Shown: positions 38,244 through 48,927, counted from the first letter of the stretch. The stretch is DNA of 64,000 nt from Streptococcus sp. 2342 (GCF_013276795.1 NZ_VMLR01000005.1:1-64000); one strand, 5' to 3'. A program made the numbers and translations. Notes: generated from the letters alone by a model not told the origin.

Positions 38244-39023
38244 TTACTCTCCTTCGAGGATTTCAGCCTCTTTTCGGATTGTTTCAACATCTTCTTGATA
38301 TTGAACTTCACTATAGTTGACTAGCTTGGATAATTCTTTCTGCAAGCTTTCCCCCATTGGTTTCATAGTTGCAAAGGTTAAACCACCTGAAATGATACCT
38401 CCCAAGATAGGTATGAATTTCCCCATTCCTTTGGCCAGCCCTCCCTTGGTCAGATTCACACCAAATATTTTTAAGACTTTTTTCAAAATAGGGTACCAAA
38501 GCGTTTTTGTTAAAGCTTTATTAGGCACTGTTTTCATTACCTGTTTGGCAATTGTTATACCACCAGCACGTAGCAAAGCAGCGGTTCCATTCACCCCCAA
38601 CATGACGCCTAGATAAAGCAAGAGGGTATTTTGAGCATCTTCACTCAACTCCTCGCGTGAAGCCCAAAGATCCTCATAACCATAAATATAACCTAATTCT
38701 TGAGCCAATTTCAGAGAGAAACCATAAAATTGAGCCACATCAGCTGGAATAGTAATCGCCATAGCAATCCCTCCAGGTAATCCTGCCAAAACAGAAGTTC
38801 CACTCGCCAATAAAACATTATCCCTAATACAGGCATTAGCCACTCGATCTAAGATTTCTTGAGATAAGAGAGACGTTGGACCTTGTTCTAATAAGGTAGG
38901 GATGTCCTGTGGATCCAATTCTTTGGAAAACTTATCTACTAAAAATTTCGAACGATCAACCTTAACAACTGGTAGTTTTACCACTTGTTGTAATACTTGC
39001 ATAGCTAACTCTTGTTCAGCCAT
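38244..39023 (-). CDS. EcsC-family membrane-associated protein
   Basis: The 259-residue protein has the EcsC pattern: N-terminal helices, a glycine/alanine-rich amphipathic centre (LLASGTSVLAGLPGGIAMAITIPADVAQFYGFSLKLAQELGYIYG) and further membrane-associated helices (GMGKFIPILGGIISGGLTFATM). No enzyme motif. ATG at 39023 with AAGGAG; the upstream in-frame TTG is less likely. Part of the membrane cluster with the SPFH and PH-like genes. Confidence 0.75.
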   Translation of the reverse strand: MAEQELAMQVLQQVVKLPVVKVDRSKFLVDKFSKELDPQDIPTLLEQGPTSLLSQEILDRVANACIRDNVLLASGTSVLAGLPGGIAMAITIPADVAQFYGFSLKLAQELGYIYGYEDLWASREELSEDAQNTLLLYLGVMLGVNGTAALLRAGGITIAKQVMKTVPNKALTKTLWYPILKKVLKIFGVNLTKGGLAKGMGKFIPILGGIISGGLTFATMKPMGESLQKELSKLVNYSEVQYQEDVETIRKEAEILEGE

Positions 39024-39284
39024 ATACAAACTCCTTTTACTTCTGTAAGTTATATTCTACGATAGCATACTCTTTTAAAGTATGTTTCAAATTCCCCTCA
39101 AAAATTTTCAAAAAATCCTTAGCAACTTATTTGTTAAAGATTTTTAATAGTCTTTGTAGAGGCAGCTCGAATATTCAACTTCTACCTTTACAACATGATA
39201 TTCTATCTGTGAACGATAGTCTATTATTGTTTCACCTAAAATGTTCCTTGAATACACACTAACTATGAACTTTCGAGCTTCATC
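39024..39284. other. 261-base intergenic region
   Basis: AT-rich spacer between the SPFH and EcsC genes. It holds a CATACT/AGTATG inverted repeat (about 39068-39086) and a possible minus-strand promoter (TAGAAT near 39058). No gene or clear terminator seen. Confidence 0.4.
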
Positions 39285-40394
39285 TTATAAATCCATAATT
39301 TCTTTTTTCTTTCGATCAAATTCTTCCTGGGATAGTATCCCTGCATCTAAAAGAGATTTTAGTTTTGTAAGGGCTTCGATTTGCTCATCTAATGATAGAC
39401 TTGGTTTCATGGCTTTTTCATCTAAACCTTGTGCCATATTCATACCAAAAATCATCCCTGCACTATCACCTAGACCATGTTGCTCCACTCCTGATGAAAT
39501 TTTTTGTTGTGCTGCAATATTAGAAGATTTCTGCGATACATCATCATAAGCTTTTAAATTCATCTTATTTGATGAAAATTGTTTAACCAATTCCTTAGAT
39601 TCTGGTGAGAACTCAATATTAGCAATGGCAACTTTTACAATCTCAAATCCAAAACGTTCTTTCCAAGTCCCTGCATACTGTCCATCATTTGATACTTGGG
39701 TTGCAAGAACTGAAGCTTGTGAGGGTAATTGTGAAATACGATAAGTTGTTGACAAAGAATTAAGTGCAACAATAAAAGATTGAAGAAATTCTGTTACTAT
39801 TTGTGATCTAGCTTGAGCGCTATCAAAGGTATAATAAGTCACATTGGCAGGAAGAAAGTTTCTGATAAATTGCTTAGCATCTGTAATTTGGATAGAAAAT
39901 GTTCCAAAAGCACGTACTTCTAAATCTGTCCCATAAAACAAATCATTATACATGACTGGACCGCGAGTCCCAAATTTAATATCACGAATTTCTCTCAAAT
40001 TAACAAAACAAATCTGTTTTTGCTGATCACTTTGACCCCCGAATCCAACACGATTAACAACATTGTCAAACAGTGACTTTTTCAATCCATCACCGTTAAA
40101 AACACTGCTCTCACCATTTTGGTATTCATATCCACCTGGTTCTGTAATAATTTCCTCGATACCAGACTGACTAAAGATAAAGGCAGCAGTATTTTCTGGA
40201 ATAAAAATCTTGGATCCGTTGGAAATAACACCGACAGATCCCTTCGTATTGACACCCCTACCATTATTATTTTCTTGAATAATACCTGGACTTACAGCTG
40301 TATGTTCATCAAAAGCTTGAACTGTGATAATTTCTTTCCACTGATCTGCAAATGTCCCACCAATAGAATCTGTGATGGCTTTTATCAACCCCAT
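39285..40394 (-). CDS. SPFH-domain protein with C-terminal SHOCT motif (YdjI-like)
   Basis: The 369-residue protein carries an SPFH (flotillin/stomatin-like, 'virion core') domain over residues 20-270 (VSPGIIQENNNGRG, IFIPENTAAFIF, LREIRDIKFGTRGPVMYNDLFYG, GFEIVKVAIANIEF) and a C-terminal SHOCT motif LTKLKSLLDAGILSQEEFDRKKKEIM. SPFH proteins form membrane-bound scaffolds. SD GGGGG. The closest arrangement I know is B. subtilis ydjFGHI, a phage-shock-like membrane system. Confidence 0.82.
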   Translation of the reverse strand: MGLIKAITDSIGGTFADQWKEIITVQAFDEHTAVSPGIIQENNNGRGVNTKGSVGVISNGSKIFIPENTAAFIFSQSGIEEIITEPGGYEYQNGESSVFNGDGLKKSLFDNVVNRVGFGGQSDQQKQICFVNLREIRDIKFGTRGPVMYNDLFYGTDLEVRAFGTFSIQITDAKQFIRNFLPANVTYYTFDSAQARSQIVTEFLQSFIVALNSLSTTYRISQLPSQASVLATQVSNDGQYAGTWKERFGFEIVKVAIANIEFSPESKELVKQFSSNKMNLKAYDDVSQKSSNIAAQQKISSGVEQHGLGDSAGMIFGMNMAQGLDEKAMKPSLSLDEQIEALTKLKSLLDAGILSQEEFDRKKKEIMDL

Positions 40395-40406
40395 TTAATT
40401 GCCCCC

Positions 40407-40964
40407 TTATAAACTCTGCTCCATATCACAATAGGCACATCTAACTGTTTGCTTCACTTGACCTGACAAAGGTGCTCCACAAAAGCTACACTTGGTTGAA
40501 ATCTTTTCTGGCTCTGCACCCTTAATCCCAAGCCCTGCTTTAAAAGTGTCAAATGTATCCTTAAATGTTTCTGCTAAAACATCTGCTCCAAACAAGCTAC
40601 TATCTCTCAAGGTTTCAAAATTACTTGTATCACCTGAAATCAATTTAATAATGTTTCTAGCCCACTTGTCAGTATCCTTAGTATTATTAAATGCAAAGAT
40701 AGCTTGTCCGCCATTATAATAAATTTCCAGCCGTTTCACACCATTGGTTTTGGTTACTGAAACTTGAGGTTTCCCTTCAAAAATTTTAATCTGGTTAATG
40801 GGTATGGTAACTTGGTCTTTTTTTCCTCCCCACAAACCTTTTTTGATATATATTAAGTGTAGATTCGTTAAAATTAATTCATCTGTAGACAAACCATTTT
40901 TCCCAAAACTCACATGGTCACTATTCATAACCATGTATTCATGTGGCAATAATTGATAATCCAT
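40407..40964 (-). CDS. PH-like domain protein with C-terminal zinc ribbon
   Basis: The 185-residue protein has a bacterial PH/GRAM-like region (LPHEYMVMNSDHVSFGKNGLSTDELILTNLHLIYIKKGLWGGKKD, IPINQIKIFEG) and a zinc ribbon CSFCGAPLSGQVKQTVRCAYCDMEQ at the end. ATG at 40964; the GTG upstream overlaps the SD. Twelve bases before the SPFH gene, so the two are probably partners at the membrane. Confidence 0.75.
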   Translation of the reverse strand: MDYQLLPHEYMVMNSDHVSFGKNGLSTDELILTNLHLIYIKKGLWGGKKDQVTIPINQIKIFEGKPQVSVTKTNGVKRLEIYYNGGQAIFAFNNTKDTDKWARNIIKLISGDTSNFETLRDSSLFGADVLAETFKDTFDTFKAGLGIKGAEPEKISTKCSFCGAPLSGQVKQTVRCAYCDMEQSL

Positions 40965-40984
40965 ATTGAACTCCACTCTTCCTA

Positions 40985-41488
40985 TTAAAGACTAGCTTTC
41001 CACTGCTCCACTTGTTCATGTAGATTATCACGATAATCTTTTAAAATCTTAATCACTTCTTCTTTCCCTTGAATCGGTGCTTTCTTTAGTGGACCATATT
41101 GTTTTTTCAAATCTTCCATCTCTTTTTTAGTGCTATCTTTTAGTTCTTGGATAGCAGCACTATCTTCTAAAACAGTCCCTTTAAAGGCTTCATCTGCTTC
41201 TGTATAGTAATTATCGATTATTTTCTCATTCATAATCAAGTAATCTTCATAGGTTTTTATAGACTCAATTGTCGTATCGCTAACATCTTGTGGGTTAAAA
41301 TCGCTTGAACTGAGTTTTTCTTTTGCTTTAGCAAACAACCCTTTCTTCTCAGAACTACTAGATGAAGCTTCTGTTTGATTCTCACTAGAAGAGCTACTTG
41401 TTTTTTCAGAAAGAGAACTACAAGCAACTAGAGTAGAAACGGAAAGACATAGCAAAGCTAAACGACAAACTTTTTTTATGTTATTCAT
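40985..41488 (-). CDS. Ser/Glu-rich lipoprotein, unknown
   Basis: The 167-residue protein has a lipoprotein signal (MNNIKKVCRLALLCLSVSTLVAC, lipobox LVAC), a serine/glutamate-rich linker, and a helical C-terminal domain. First gene of the membrane cluster and its only exported member. Function unknown. Confidence 0.78.
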   Translation of the reverse strand: MNNIKKVCRLALLCLSVSTLVACSSLSEKTSSSSSENQTEASSSSSEKKGLFAKAKEKLSSSDFNPQDVSDTTIESIKTYEDYLIMNEKIIDNYYTEADEAFKGTVLEDSAAIQELKDSTKKEMEDLKKQYGPLKKAPIQGKEEVIKILKDYRDNLHEQVEQWKASL

Positions 41489-41634
41489 TGATAGAATCTC
41501 CTTTTATTTATGAAATCATCATATCATATTTCCTAAAAAAAAAAGCATTTTCTGATTAGATAACATTAAAAAATACAGAATCCCTTTTTTAAAAGAATAT
41601 TTTTCCATTTCAAATTCCACCTATTTTCCCCCAC

Positions 41635-41657
41635 CAAAAAAGAGGGTCTCCCCTCTT
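41635..41657 (-). terminator. terminator of the nusA-infB-rbfA operon
   Basis: Stem AGAGGG/CCCTCT (41641-41656) with loop TCTC; minus-strand T run. Directly past the rbfA stop. Confidence 0.85.
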
Positions 41658-41659
41658 CT

Positions 41660-42010
41660 TTAGTTCTTATCCAGATTGCGTAGCATCTCGTCAATCTTGT
41701 TTCCATACTCGATGGACTCGTCTTTGACGAAGGTCAAATCTGGGATTTTGTACAATTTCAAATTGCGACCAAGTTCACGTTTGATGGTACCAGTTGCTTT
41801 TTCAAGCCCGATTTGAGCTTTTTGATTATCCGAAGCAAGGTTACTCAAAATGGTGTAGTAAACCTTGGCAACAGACAAGTCCCCCAGCATCTGAACATCT
41901 GTGATGGTCACGCCTTGGACACGCGGATCACGGACTTTCTTTTGCAAAATCTCATTGACTTCACGCTTGATTTCCATGCCCACACGATCCGTACGGAAAT
42001 GATTTGCCAT
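41660..42010 (-). CDS. rbfA: ribosome-binding factor A
   Basis: Binds the 30S subunit and helps 16S 5'-end maturation. The 116 residues include [41 protein letters not shown] and [21 protein letters not shown] at 42010 with SD AAAGGA; the longer frame has no SD. It follows infB after a hairpin. Confidence 0.94.
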   Translation of the reverse strand: MANHFRTDRVGMEIKREVNEILQKKVRDPRVQGVTITDVQMLGDLSVAKVYYTILSNLASDNQKAQIGLEKATGTIKRELGRNLKLYKIPDLTFVKDESIEYGNKIDEMLRNLDKN

Positions 42011-42038
42011 GATATTCCTTTCTCTACTTTGAACCAAA

Positions 42039-42060
42039 AGCTAGGCCAGCAGACCTAGCT
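42039..42060 (-). terminator. hairpin between infB and rbfA
   Basis: Stem AGCTAGG/CCTAGCT with an eight-base loop, followed on the minus strand by TTTTGG, on the plus strand by ATTTTT. It may attenuate rbfA. The rest of 42011-42176 shows no gene. Confidence 0.5.
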
Positions 42061-42176
42061 ATTTTTATTAGATAGAGGAACTAGAGCCATTTGAATCTAG
42101 GAAACAAGCCTTAGATAGAACTGAGGGTTCATCAAGGCGCTGTTGACGACGAGTCAAATCGGCTATCGTTTCTCTA

Positions 42177-45062
42177 TTATCTCTTGATTTCTTCCATGAC
42201 GTACGCCTCAATCACATCATCCATCTTGATATCATTGTAGCCGTCAATCATCAATCCACCTTCACGACCGTTTGTAACTTCTTTGACGTCGTCTTTGTAG
42301 TGTTTCAAGCTAGCAAGTTCACCGTCATAGATAACGACACCGTCACGGATAACACGGACTTTAGAGTCACGGGTAACCTTACCGTTGATAACCATGAATC
42401 CACCGATGGTTCCCACTTTAGATACCTTGAAGGTTTCACGAATAACTGCTTCACCGATAACTTTTTCTTCAAATTCTGGATCAAGCATCCCTTTCATGGC
42501 TTCTTCCATCTCTTCGATAACCTTATAGATAATGCTGTGGAGACGGATTTCCACATCGTCAGCTTCTGCTTGTTGACGAGCTTGTGGTGTAGGGCGTACG
42601 TTGAAACCAACGATAAAGGCATTTGAAGCTTCAGCAAGGGTCACGTCAGATTCATTGATGGCACCAACAGCTGAGTGGACGATGGTCACTTTGACACCTT
42701 CCACGTCGATCTTTTGAAGTGAGGCAGAAAGGGCTTCAACAGAACCTTGTACATCAGCCTTGATGATAACGTTAACAGACTTGAGTTCACCAGCTTTAAG
42801 CGTATCAAAGAGGTTTTCAAGGCTGACACGTTGGGTAGCTTGACGTTGTTTCATGAGGGCACGTTTGGCACGCTCTTCACCGGCTGCACGCGCAGATTTT
42901 TCATCCTCGTAAACAGCAAAGTGGTCACCTGCCATTGGCGCTTCGTTCAAACCTGTAATTGAAACTGGTGTTGATGGCCCTGCAACCTTAACACGACGAC
43001 CAAGGTCATTGGTCATGGCACGGACACGACCGAAGGTATTTCCGACAACGATTGGGTCTTGAACATTCAAGGTACCTTGTTGAACAAGAAGGGTTGCGAC
43101 CGCACCTTTTCCTTTATCCAAGCGTGCTTCGATAACTGTACCGATCGCACGAACTGTTGGGTCTGCTTTGAGTTCTTGGATTTCAGCCACAAGAAGGACT
43201 GTTTCCAACAATTCTTCGATGTTTTGGTTGAATTTAGCTGAGATTTCAACAAATTCAGAATCTCCACCCCAAGCAGTTGACATAACTCCATGCTCTGCCA
43301 ATTCACCGATAACGCGTTCTGGGTTGGCACCTGGTTTATCAATCTTGTTGATGGCTACAATAATTGGAACATTCGCTGCTTTTGAGTGGTTGATAGCTTC
43401 AATTGTCTGAGGCATAACCCCGTCATCTGCCGCTACGACCAAAATAGTAATATCGGTAACAGAAGCACCACGCGCACGCATCGATGTAAAGGCCGCGTGT
43501 CCTGGTGTATCAAGGAAGGTAATCTTCTTGCCATTTTCCACGATTTGGTAGGCACCGATATGCTGAGTGATACCACCTGCTTCACCTGTCGCAACACGAG
43601 AGTTACGAAGGGTATCTAGGAGTGTTGTTTTACCGTGGTCAACGTGTCCCATGATAGTTACAACTGGTGGACGCTCAACCAATTCATCTTCATTGAGATA
43701 ACCATCTTCGACAAAGAAACGTTCGATATCGGCATTATCCACTTCAACCTTTTGTTTGGCTTCGATACCGTAATCCACCATGAGGAGTTCGATAGTTTCT
43801 CCATCCAAGGATTGGTTTTGTGTGGCCATGACACCCATCATGAAAAGTTTCTTAACGATTTCAGCTGGTTCACGTTTGATACGTTTTGCGATTTCCGCAA
43901 CGGTCATACCATCTGTATATTCAAATTCTGTTGGCAATTCATGGAACTTACGCTCTGTAACAGGTTTTGGAGTCTGATTACGGTTGTTCTTATTATTGCC
44001 TTTTTTGTTCTTTTTGTTGTTATTCCAGTTACTATTCTTTTGATTTCTCACTTGATTTTGACTACTTCGATTCTTTTGTTGTTTTCTAGGACCATCTTCT
44101 TCGTGATCATAATCGTCACGATTTTTGTCTGGTCGAGCTTGTTTTTTACGACGTGTATCCACTGCAGGTTCTTTTTTCTCAGGGACGACTTCAACCACTG
44201 CTTGAACTTGCTGTGCTTGTTGCGCTTGTTCAGCTAACTTAGCAGCTTCTTCAAAGATTTCCTCTGGTTCCTTACGTTTGTTAGCTTGAGCCAAGGCTTC
44301 TTTAGCAGCCTGATACTGCTTGAAGCGTTCCTCGCTTGAACGTGCGTACTCTGCATTTTGCTCTGCTTTTAGGGCTGCTGCACGGGCTTTAAAGTCAACA
44401 CGTGGAGCCGCTTGATTTGGACGTTTGTCCCCTTGTTGACGGCGCTCATTTCCACGATTTTGCTGACCTTGCTGTTTCTTAGCTTGGTCATTAAAGCGAC
44501 GATTATCGCGGTTGCCTTGACCTTGTTTTCCACCATTGCGGCCGTCGTTTTTCTGACGGTTTCCGTTTTGTTGTTGGTCACGGTTATTGCCCTTATTTTG
44601 CTTGCGTCGCTCTGCCTGCTCTTTAGCACGTGCTTCACGCTCAGCCTTGAAATTACGACTTTGCGGTTTAGCCGCTACTTTTTCTGTTTTCGGAGCGACT
44701 GGCTCAGCTGGTTTTGCCTCTTCCTTGGCTACAGCTGGTTTTACTGGTTCAGACTTTTCGACTTTCTTTTCTGCACTTGCTTTTGGGGCTGCAGGTTTTG
44801 CCTCTTCCTTAGCTACAGCTGGTTTAGCTGGCTCAGATTTTTCGGCTTTCTTTTCTGCACTTGATTTTTGTTCTGCAGGTTTTGCTTCTGCTTTCGGAGC
44901 AACTGCAGGCTTAAAGCTGGCAGCGATTTTTGCAGCGACAGCTTCTTCCACACTTGATGAGTGGCTTTTCACATCCAAGCCCAACTCTTTTGCACGCGCT
45001 ACAACTTCTTTGCTTTCTTTTCCAAGCTCTTTTGCGATTTCGTACAATCTTTTCTTAGACAA
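42177..45062 (-). CDS. infB: translation initiation factor IF-2
   Basis: GTPase that places initiator tRNA. The 961-residue protein has an N-terminal IF2_N motif, a long low-complexity Ala/Lys/Glu/Pro/Asn/Gln-rich linker (about 50-370) including repeats of [13 protein letters not shown] type, and the G domain with [20 protein letters not shown] and NKID. The linker's base composition gives long open frames on the other strand which are not genes. It follows ylxQ by 16 bases. Confidence 0.96.
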   Translation of the reverse strand: MSKKRLYEIAKELGKESKEVVARAKELGLDVKSHSSSVEEAVAAKIAASFKPAVAPKAEAKPAEQKSSAEKKAEKSEPAKPAVAKEEAKPAAPKASAEKKVEKSEPVKPAVAKEEAKPAEPVAPKTEKVAAKPQSRNFKAEREARAKEQAERRKQNKGNNRDQQQNGNRQKNDGRNGGKQGQGNRDNRRFNDQAKKQQGQQNRGNERRQQGDKRPNQAAPRVDFKARAAALKAEQNAEYARSSEERFKQYQAAKEALAQANKRKEPEEIFEEAAKLAEQAQQAQQVQAVVEVVPEKKEPAVDTRRKKQARPDKNRDDYDHEEDGPRKQQKNRSSQNQVRNQKNSNWNNNKKNKKGNNKNNRNQTPKPVTERKFHELPTEFEYTDGMTVAEIAKRIKREPAEIVKKLFMMGVMATQNQSLDGETIELLMVDYGIEAKQKVEVDNADIERFFVEDGYLNEDELVERPPVVTIMGHVDHGKTTLLDTLRNSRVATGEAGGITQHIGAYQIVENGKKITFLDTPGHAAFTSMRARGASVTDITILVVAADDGVMPQTIEAINHSKAANVPIIVAINKIDKPGANPERVIGELAEHGVMSTAWGGDSEFVEISAKFNQNIEELLETVLLVAEIQELKADPTVRAIGTVIEARLDKGKGAVATLLVQQGTLNVQDPIVVGNTFGRVRAMTNDLGRRVKVAGPSTPVSITGLNEAPMAGDHFAVYEDEKSARAAGEERAKRALMKQRQATQRVSLENLFDTLKAGELKSVNVIIKADVQGSVEALSASLQKIDVEGVKVTIVHSAVGAINESDVTLAEASNAFIVGFNVRPTPQARQQAEADDVEIRLHSIIYKVIEEMEEAMKGMLDPEFEEKVIGEAVIRETFKVSKVGTIGGFMVINGKVTRDSKVRVIRDGVVIYDGELASLKHYKDDVKEVTNGREGGLMIDGYNDIKMDDVIEAYVMEEIKR

Positions 45063-45078
45063 ATCATGTCCTCCTCTT

Positions 45079-45378
45079 CTATTCCATAAGAGACCTCATT
45101 TTCTTTGTAAATCCAGCATCTGTTACAGCCAAAACCTTTCTCGATTTTCCGACTGCTATGCTTAATTCCAGTGTTGAAAACACGGTTACAATTTCTACTT
45201 GATAATAATGACTTTTATCTTGAATCTTCTTGGTCAGATTGGGTCCAGCATCATGGGCTAGAAAGACCAACTTGGCCTTGCCGTCTTGAACAGCCTTGAC
45301 CACCAATTCTTCACCCGATATAATCCGCCCTGCTCGCTGAGCAAGTCCCAAGAGATTGCTTATCTTTTGCTTATTCAA
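45079..45378 (-). CDS. ylxQ: L7Ae/YlxQ-family RNA-binding protein
   Basis: The 99-residue L7Ae-like protein ([45 protein letters not shown]) contacts RNA kink-turns in its relatives. It overlaps ylxR by eight bases in the nusA operon. Confidence 0.9.
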   Translation of the reverse strand: MNKQKISNLLGLAQRAGRIISGEELVVKAVQDGKAKLVFLAHDAGPNLTKKIQDKSHYYQVEIVTVFSTLELSIAVGKSRKVLAVTDAGFTKKMRSLME

Positions 45379-45664
45379 GTCCTAACTCTCTTCTTTTCAC
45401 TTTGTGATCCACATAAGCGATCAACTCATCATAAAAGCTTTCATCCACTTCCATGCTAAAGCTGCGGTTAAAGACCTTCTTCTTTTTCGCCTCTAGGGCT
45501 TCTGCATTGTCTAGCTTGATATAAGCGCCGCGGCCATTAGCCTTGCCTGTCGGATCGATAAAGACTTGTCCTTCCTTGTTCTTGACAATGCGGAGCAAAT
45601 CTCGCTTATCAATCACTTCATTAGACACAACAGACTTGCGCAAAGGGATTTTTCTCGTTTTCAT
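45371..45664 (-). CDS. ylxR: YlxR-family RNA-binding protein
   Basis: Ninety-seven residues, starting MKTRKIPLRKSVVSNEVIDK with the family core (RVVKNKEG-like RIVKNKEGQVFIDPTGKANGRGAYIK). The usual CxxC of other members is absent, as is common in streptococci. Between nusA and ylxQ. Confidence 0.88.
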   Translation of the reverse strand: MKTRKIPLRKSVVSNEVIDKRDLLRIVKNKEGQVFIDPTGKANGRGAYIKLDNAEALEAKKKKVFNRSFSMEVDESFYDELIAYVDHKVKRRELGLE

Positions 45665-45685
45665 CTTTCCCTCCTCTAGCAGCTT

Positions 45686-46822
45686 TTATTCTTCTACAGT
45701 ATCGTTTTCTGCTTCCAAATCTACCGAACCAGCTTCTTCCATGGCTTCAAATTCGCTAGCAGACTTGATATCGATACGGTAACCAGTCAAGTGAGCTGCC
45801 AAGCGAACGTTTTGCCCACGACGACCGATAGCAAGAGAAAGCTTGTTATCAGGAACAACCACCAAGGCACGTTTGCTGTCGTTTTCATCAAAGATAACTT
45901 GGTCAACCTCAGCAGGAGCGATGGCATTGTAGATAAATTCAGCTGGATCTGCTACCCACTCGATAACATCGATATTTTCTTCGATTGGTACCATGCGGTC
46001 ATTTTTAGAATCGTAACGAGCTGGGTGGAATTTGCTAGTAATCTTCTTGATATTAGCACCACCGCGTCCAACGATTGTACCGATAGCGTCTACGTTTGGA
46101 TTATGGCTACGAACTGCAACCTTCGTACGGTCACCAGCTTCACGAGCCACACTCATGATTTCAACAGTTCCGTCATAAACTTCTGGAATTTCTTGCTCCA
46201 TCAAGCGTTTGATCATTTCTGGATGGCTACGGCTAACAAAGACGTTGACACCGCGAGGGTTGTCTTCAACCTTGTAGACATACACTTCAATACGATCATG
46301 AGAAGCAAAAACTTCACCAGGGATTTGGTCTTGTTTTGACAATTGGGCTTCGATGCTGCCAAGGTTGACATAAATGAAGCGGTTGTCAAAGCGTTCTACT
46401 GTACCAGACATGATTTCTTGCTCATGTTCTTTGTAAGTATTGTAAGTGATGGCACGTGTTTGCTTGCGCATTTTTTCCATGATGGTTTGTTTGGCAGATT
46501 GGGCTGCTACACGACCAAACTCAGCAGGCGCTTCTTCAAACTTAATCTTATCACCAAGCTCATAGGCTGAATTGATAGCAAGAGCATCTTTCAAGCTGAT
46601 TTCCAAACGGCTATCAAATACTTCATCAACTACTTCACGGACAGTATAAACTGTAAAGTCACCTGTTTTTTCGTTGAAGTCAATAGCTACACTGTCTGAT
46701 TGACCATAGCGTCTGCGATAAGCGGAACGAAGCGACTCTACTACTGCGTCGATGATGTCTTCTTTTTTGATTCCCTTGTCTTCTTCCAAAATGCGGAAGG
46801 CCTCTAGCATTTCTTTACTCAT
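45686..46822 (-). CDS. nusA: transcription termination/antitermination factor NusA
   Basis: Binds RNA polymerase and nascent RNA. The 378 residues show the N-terminal domain, an S1 domain (GTVERFDNRFIYVNLGSIEAQLSKQDQIPGE) and two KH domains (VGRGGANIKKI; IGRRGQNVRLA). Firmicute-length, without the C-terminal acidic repeats. Follows rimP. Confidence 0.96.
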   Translation of the reverse strand: MSKEMLEAFRILEEDKGIKKEDIIDAVVESLRSAYRRRYGQSDSVAIDFNEKTGDFTVYTVREVVDEVFDSRLEISLKDALAINSAYELGDKIKFEEAPAEFGRVAAQSAKQTIMEKMRKQTRAITYNTYKEHEQEIMSGTVERFDNRFIYVNLGSIEAQLSKQDQIPGEVFASHDRIEVYVYKVEDNPRGVNVFVSRSHPEMIKRLMEQEIPEVYDGTVEIMSVAREAGDRTKVAVRSHNPNVDAIGTIVGRGGANIKKITSKFHPARYDSKNDRMVPIEENIDVIEWVADPAEFIYNAIAPAEVDQVIFDENDSKRALVVVPDNKLSLAIGRRGQNVRLAAHLTGYRIDIKSASEFEAMEEAGSVDLEAENDTVEE

Positions 46823-46865
46823 GTTTTCTTCACTTTTGAATTCTCAAAAGCTATCCTTTCTTTTT

Positions 46866-47345
46866 CTATAATTTTACTGCTAAACGTGCTTTTGATACTA
46901 AACTGTATGGAATTTGGACAGTTTTCTTACGTGTCTTGTCCATATATTCCATAGTCAACTCATCCTCTTCAAAGGCCAACAAGGTTCCTTCAAAGACCTT
47001 TTGCTTATCAATGGCTTGGTAGAGCCCGACATGGATGTATTTCCCAACCGCTCCAGCAACGGCATCCTTGGTTTTTAAAGGACGTTCCAAGCCTGGACTG
47101 GTGATTTCTAGGAAATATTGTTCTGGGAAGGGATCTGGCTTGATGGTGTCTAGGACAGGACTGATCATTTCTGTCAAGTCTGCCGTGTCGTTCAAGGTAA
47201 TTCCTTCAGGTTTATCTACAAAAATACTGAGAATCATGTCACTGCCAATCTTTCCATACTCGATATCCACGAGTTCGAAAGGAGCTTCTATGACAGGTTC
47301 TACAACTTCTCTGACTAATTCTACGATTGTTGCGATTGCGTCCAC
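46866..47345 (-). CDS. rimP: ribosome maturation factor RimP
   Basis: Needed for 30S assembly. The 159-residue protein has the RimP core [26 protein letters not shown] and [13 protein letters not shown]. The GTG start overlaps the only good SD, AGGAGG (47350-47345), and no other in-frame ATG/GTG/TTG is near. The fourth codon, ATC (47336-47334), is spaced eight bases from the SD. The start is therefore odd; see the findings. Confidence 0.92.
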
Positions 47346-47405
47346 CTCCTCATAAGCAAGAGGCGAAGATATTTCCCCGCCTCACTTTCTCATATTCTTA
47401 CTCTT

Positions 47406-47434
47406 AGTATAGCACATTTGCTAACTTATGTAAA
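47406..47434 (-). promoter_or_regulatory. rimP-nusA-infB operon promoter
   Basis: Minus-strand -35 TTTACA (47434-47429), 17-base spacer, extended -10 TGCTATACT (hexamer 47411-47406). A GAGGCG/CGCCTC hairpin lies in the leader (47360-47383). Confidence 0.75.
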
Positions 47435-47471
47435 GCAAAAGCACTTGTACAGCCTGATTTCAGGCTATTTC

Positions 47472-48107
47472 TTAAAATTCTGCCTCAACTCGGTAGATAA
47501 CTTGCCCCTTGTTGGAGAATTTTTGCTCGTATTCCGTCATGACATTGCCTTCAAAATCGCTGGCATGTAAATCAAGCCAGACACCATTGAGCTTCATGCC
47601 ATACTGAGAAAAGCTCACTAGGCTGTACTCAAACAAGCCACGGTTATCCGTCTTGAAATGAATTTCTCCATTTTCAGGCAAGATACGTTTGAAGGTATCC
47701 AAGAAGGTCTTGTAGGTCAAACGACGCTTTTCATGGCGTTTTTTAGGCCAAGGATCTGAAAAGTTCAGATACAAGCGATCAATCTCACCGTCTTCAAAAT
47801 AGTCAGTCAAGTCAGAACCATCTACCCACAAGAGCTTGATATTCGGTACTCCAACTTCAAGCACCTTGTCCAAAGCGTAGCTCAAAACAGACTTTTGAAT
47901 GTCAATCCCGATATAGTTGATGTCCGGGTTTTGCTTTGCCATCCCTGAAACAAAGGCACCCTTTCCACTTCCTACTTCCACATGAATGGGATTATCATTT
48001 CCAAACAAGTCCCGCCATTTTCCCTTAGCTTCTAGGGGATTGAGGATCACATACTGGGGATTTGCCTCTAGTAATTCTGTGGCCCCTTTACGATTTCTAA
48101 CTCTCAT
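47472..48107 (-). CDS. trmB: tRNA (guanine-N7)-methyltransferase
   Basis: Makes m7G46 in tRNA. The 211 residues contain [15 protein letters not shown] (SAM site), NYIGIDIQ, and [18 protein letters not shown]. Start is the ATG at 48107, overlapping the ccrZ stop (ATGA); the longer frame lies within ccrZ. Confidence 0.95.
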   Translation of the reverse strand: MRVRNRKGATELLEANPQYVILNPLEAKGKWRDLFGNDNPIHVEVGSGKGAFVSGMAKQNPDINYIGIDIQKSVLSYALDKVLEVGVPNIKLLWVDGSDLTDYFEDGEIDRLYLNFSDPWPKKRHEKRRLTYKTFLDTFKRILPENGEIHFKTDNRGLFEYSLVSFSQYGMKLNGVWLDLHASDFEGNVMTEYEQKFSNKGQVIYRVEAEF

Positions 48108-48898
48108 CTTCTCTTTCCATACTTGTCTCGGAAGTGACGCAAGCCATGAATCTCCCGATTGACATTTTCTAAATCTTGGTTCATATAATACTTGGAAATC
48201 TGGCTCAAGTAAGACAATTGACCGTACCAATACAATTTACTTAATACCGTCTGATTGTACTTGTAACCGTAGTAGGTCAACCATTCCTTCCACTGATGTT
48301 CTGGAATATAATGGCAGAGCATATGGGCCACATCAAACATGCGGTCGGTCAAGCGAACCGAATCCCAATCTACCAAATAAATCAAGCCACTATCTGTCTC
48401 AATCCAATTACTATGTCGTACATCTCCATGGACAATGGTCGCATAGTCCTCTCTAAATCCTGGAATAGTCTGACGTAAATCAGCCATCACTTCACTGATA
48501 AAATGATTTTTACGCAAAGCATCTGGAGCCGTTTCTTGCCAAGACTGTAGTAAATCTACAGGTGTTTCCATGGCATAGCCCAAACGACTCAACTGTGTCA
48601 TCAACGGACGTGAGCGATGAAGACGGGTTAAAATATTGACGATTTGCTTACGATTCATATCATAGGGGGTCAATATCTTGCCTGTCAACCATTCTTGAGC
48701 ACACATATCACGCCCATCTGCCAAACGGCGACTCCATAATAATTGTGGAGCAATTTGTTCTCTAGCTAGACCAGGTAGGATTGGAGAGGTGTTCATTTTT
48801 ACAAAGATGCGCTTCCCATCAGGATAGCTACCCATATAAGCCTTGCCACTTTTCCCAGGTATGGGAGTCAGTGTTAGCTCATTATCACCCAAATCCAT
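48104..48898 (-). CDS. ccrZ: cell cycle regulator CcrZ (phosphotransferase family)
   Basis: CcrZ links FtsZ to DnaA-driven replication in pneumococcus. The 264-residue kinase-like (APH/choline-kinase) protein has the catalytic HGDVRHSNW and the metal-binding VDWDSV. It precedes trmB, the conserved arrangement. SD GGAGGAAAG; good promoter upstream. Confidence 0.9.
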   Translation of the reverse strand: MDLGDNELTLTPIPGKSGKAYMGSYPDGKRIFVKMNTSPILPGLAREQIAPQLLWSRRLADGRDMCAQEWLTGKILTPYDMNRKQIVNILTRLHRSRPLMTQLSRLGYAMETPVDLLQSWQETAPDALRKNHFISEVMADLRQTIPGFREDYATIVHGDVRHSNWIETDSGLIYLVDWDSVRLTDRMFDVAHMLCHYIPEHQWKEWLTYYGYKYNQTVLSKLYWYGQLSYLSQISKYYMNQDLENVNREIHGLRHFRDKYGKRR

Positions 48899-48927
48899 TT
48901 CTTTCCTCCGTATAAAGTTTCCTTACT

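Noticed and set aside
43635..44237. Long plus-strand open frame (200 residues) opposite infB, and others at 44412-45165
   Set aside because: They mirror the Ala/Lys/Gln/Asn-rich linker of infB; composition is hydrophobic low complexity, with no SD or family match.
47443..47470. AGCCTGA/TCAGGCT hairpin after trmB
   Set aside because: Lacks a T run on the minus strand, so I do not call a terminator.
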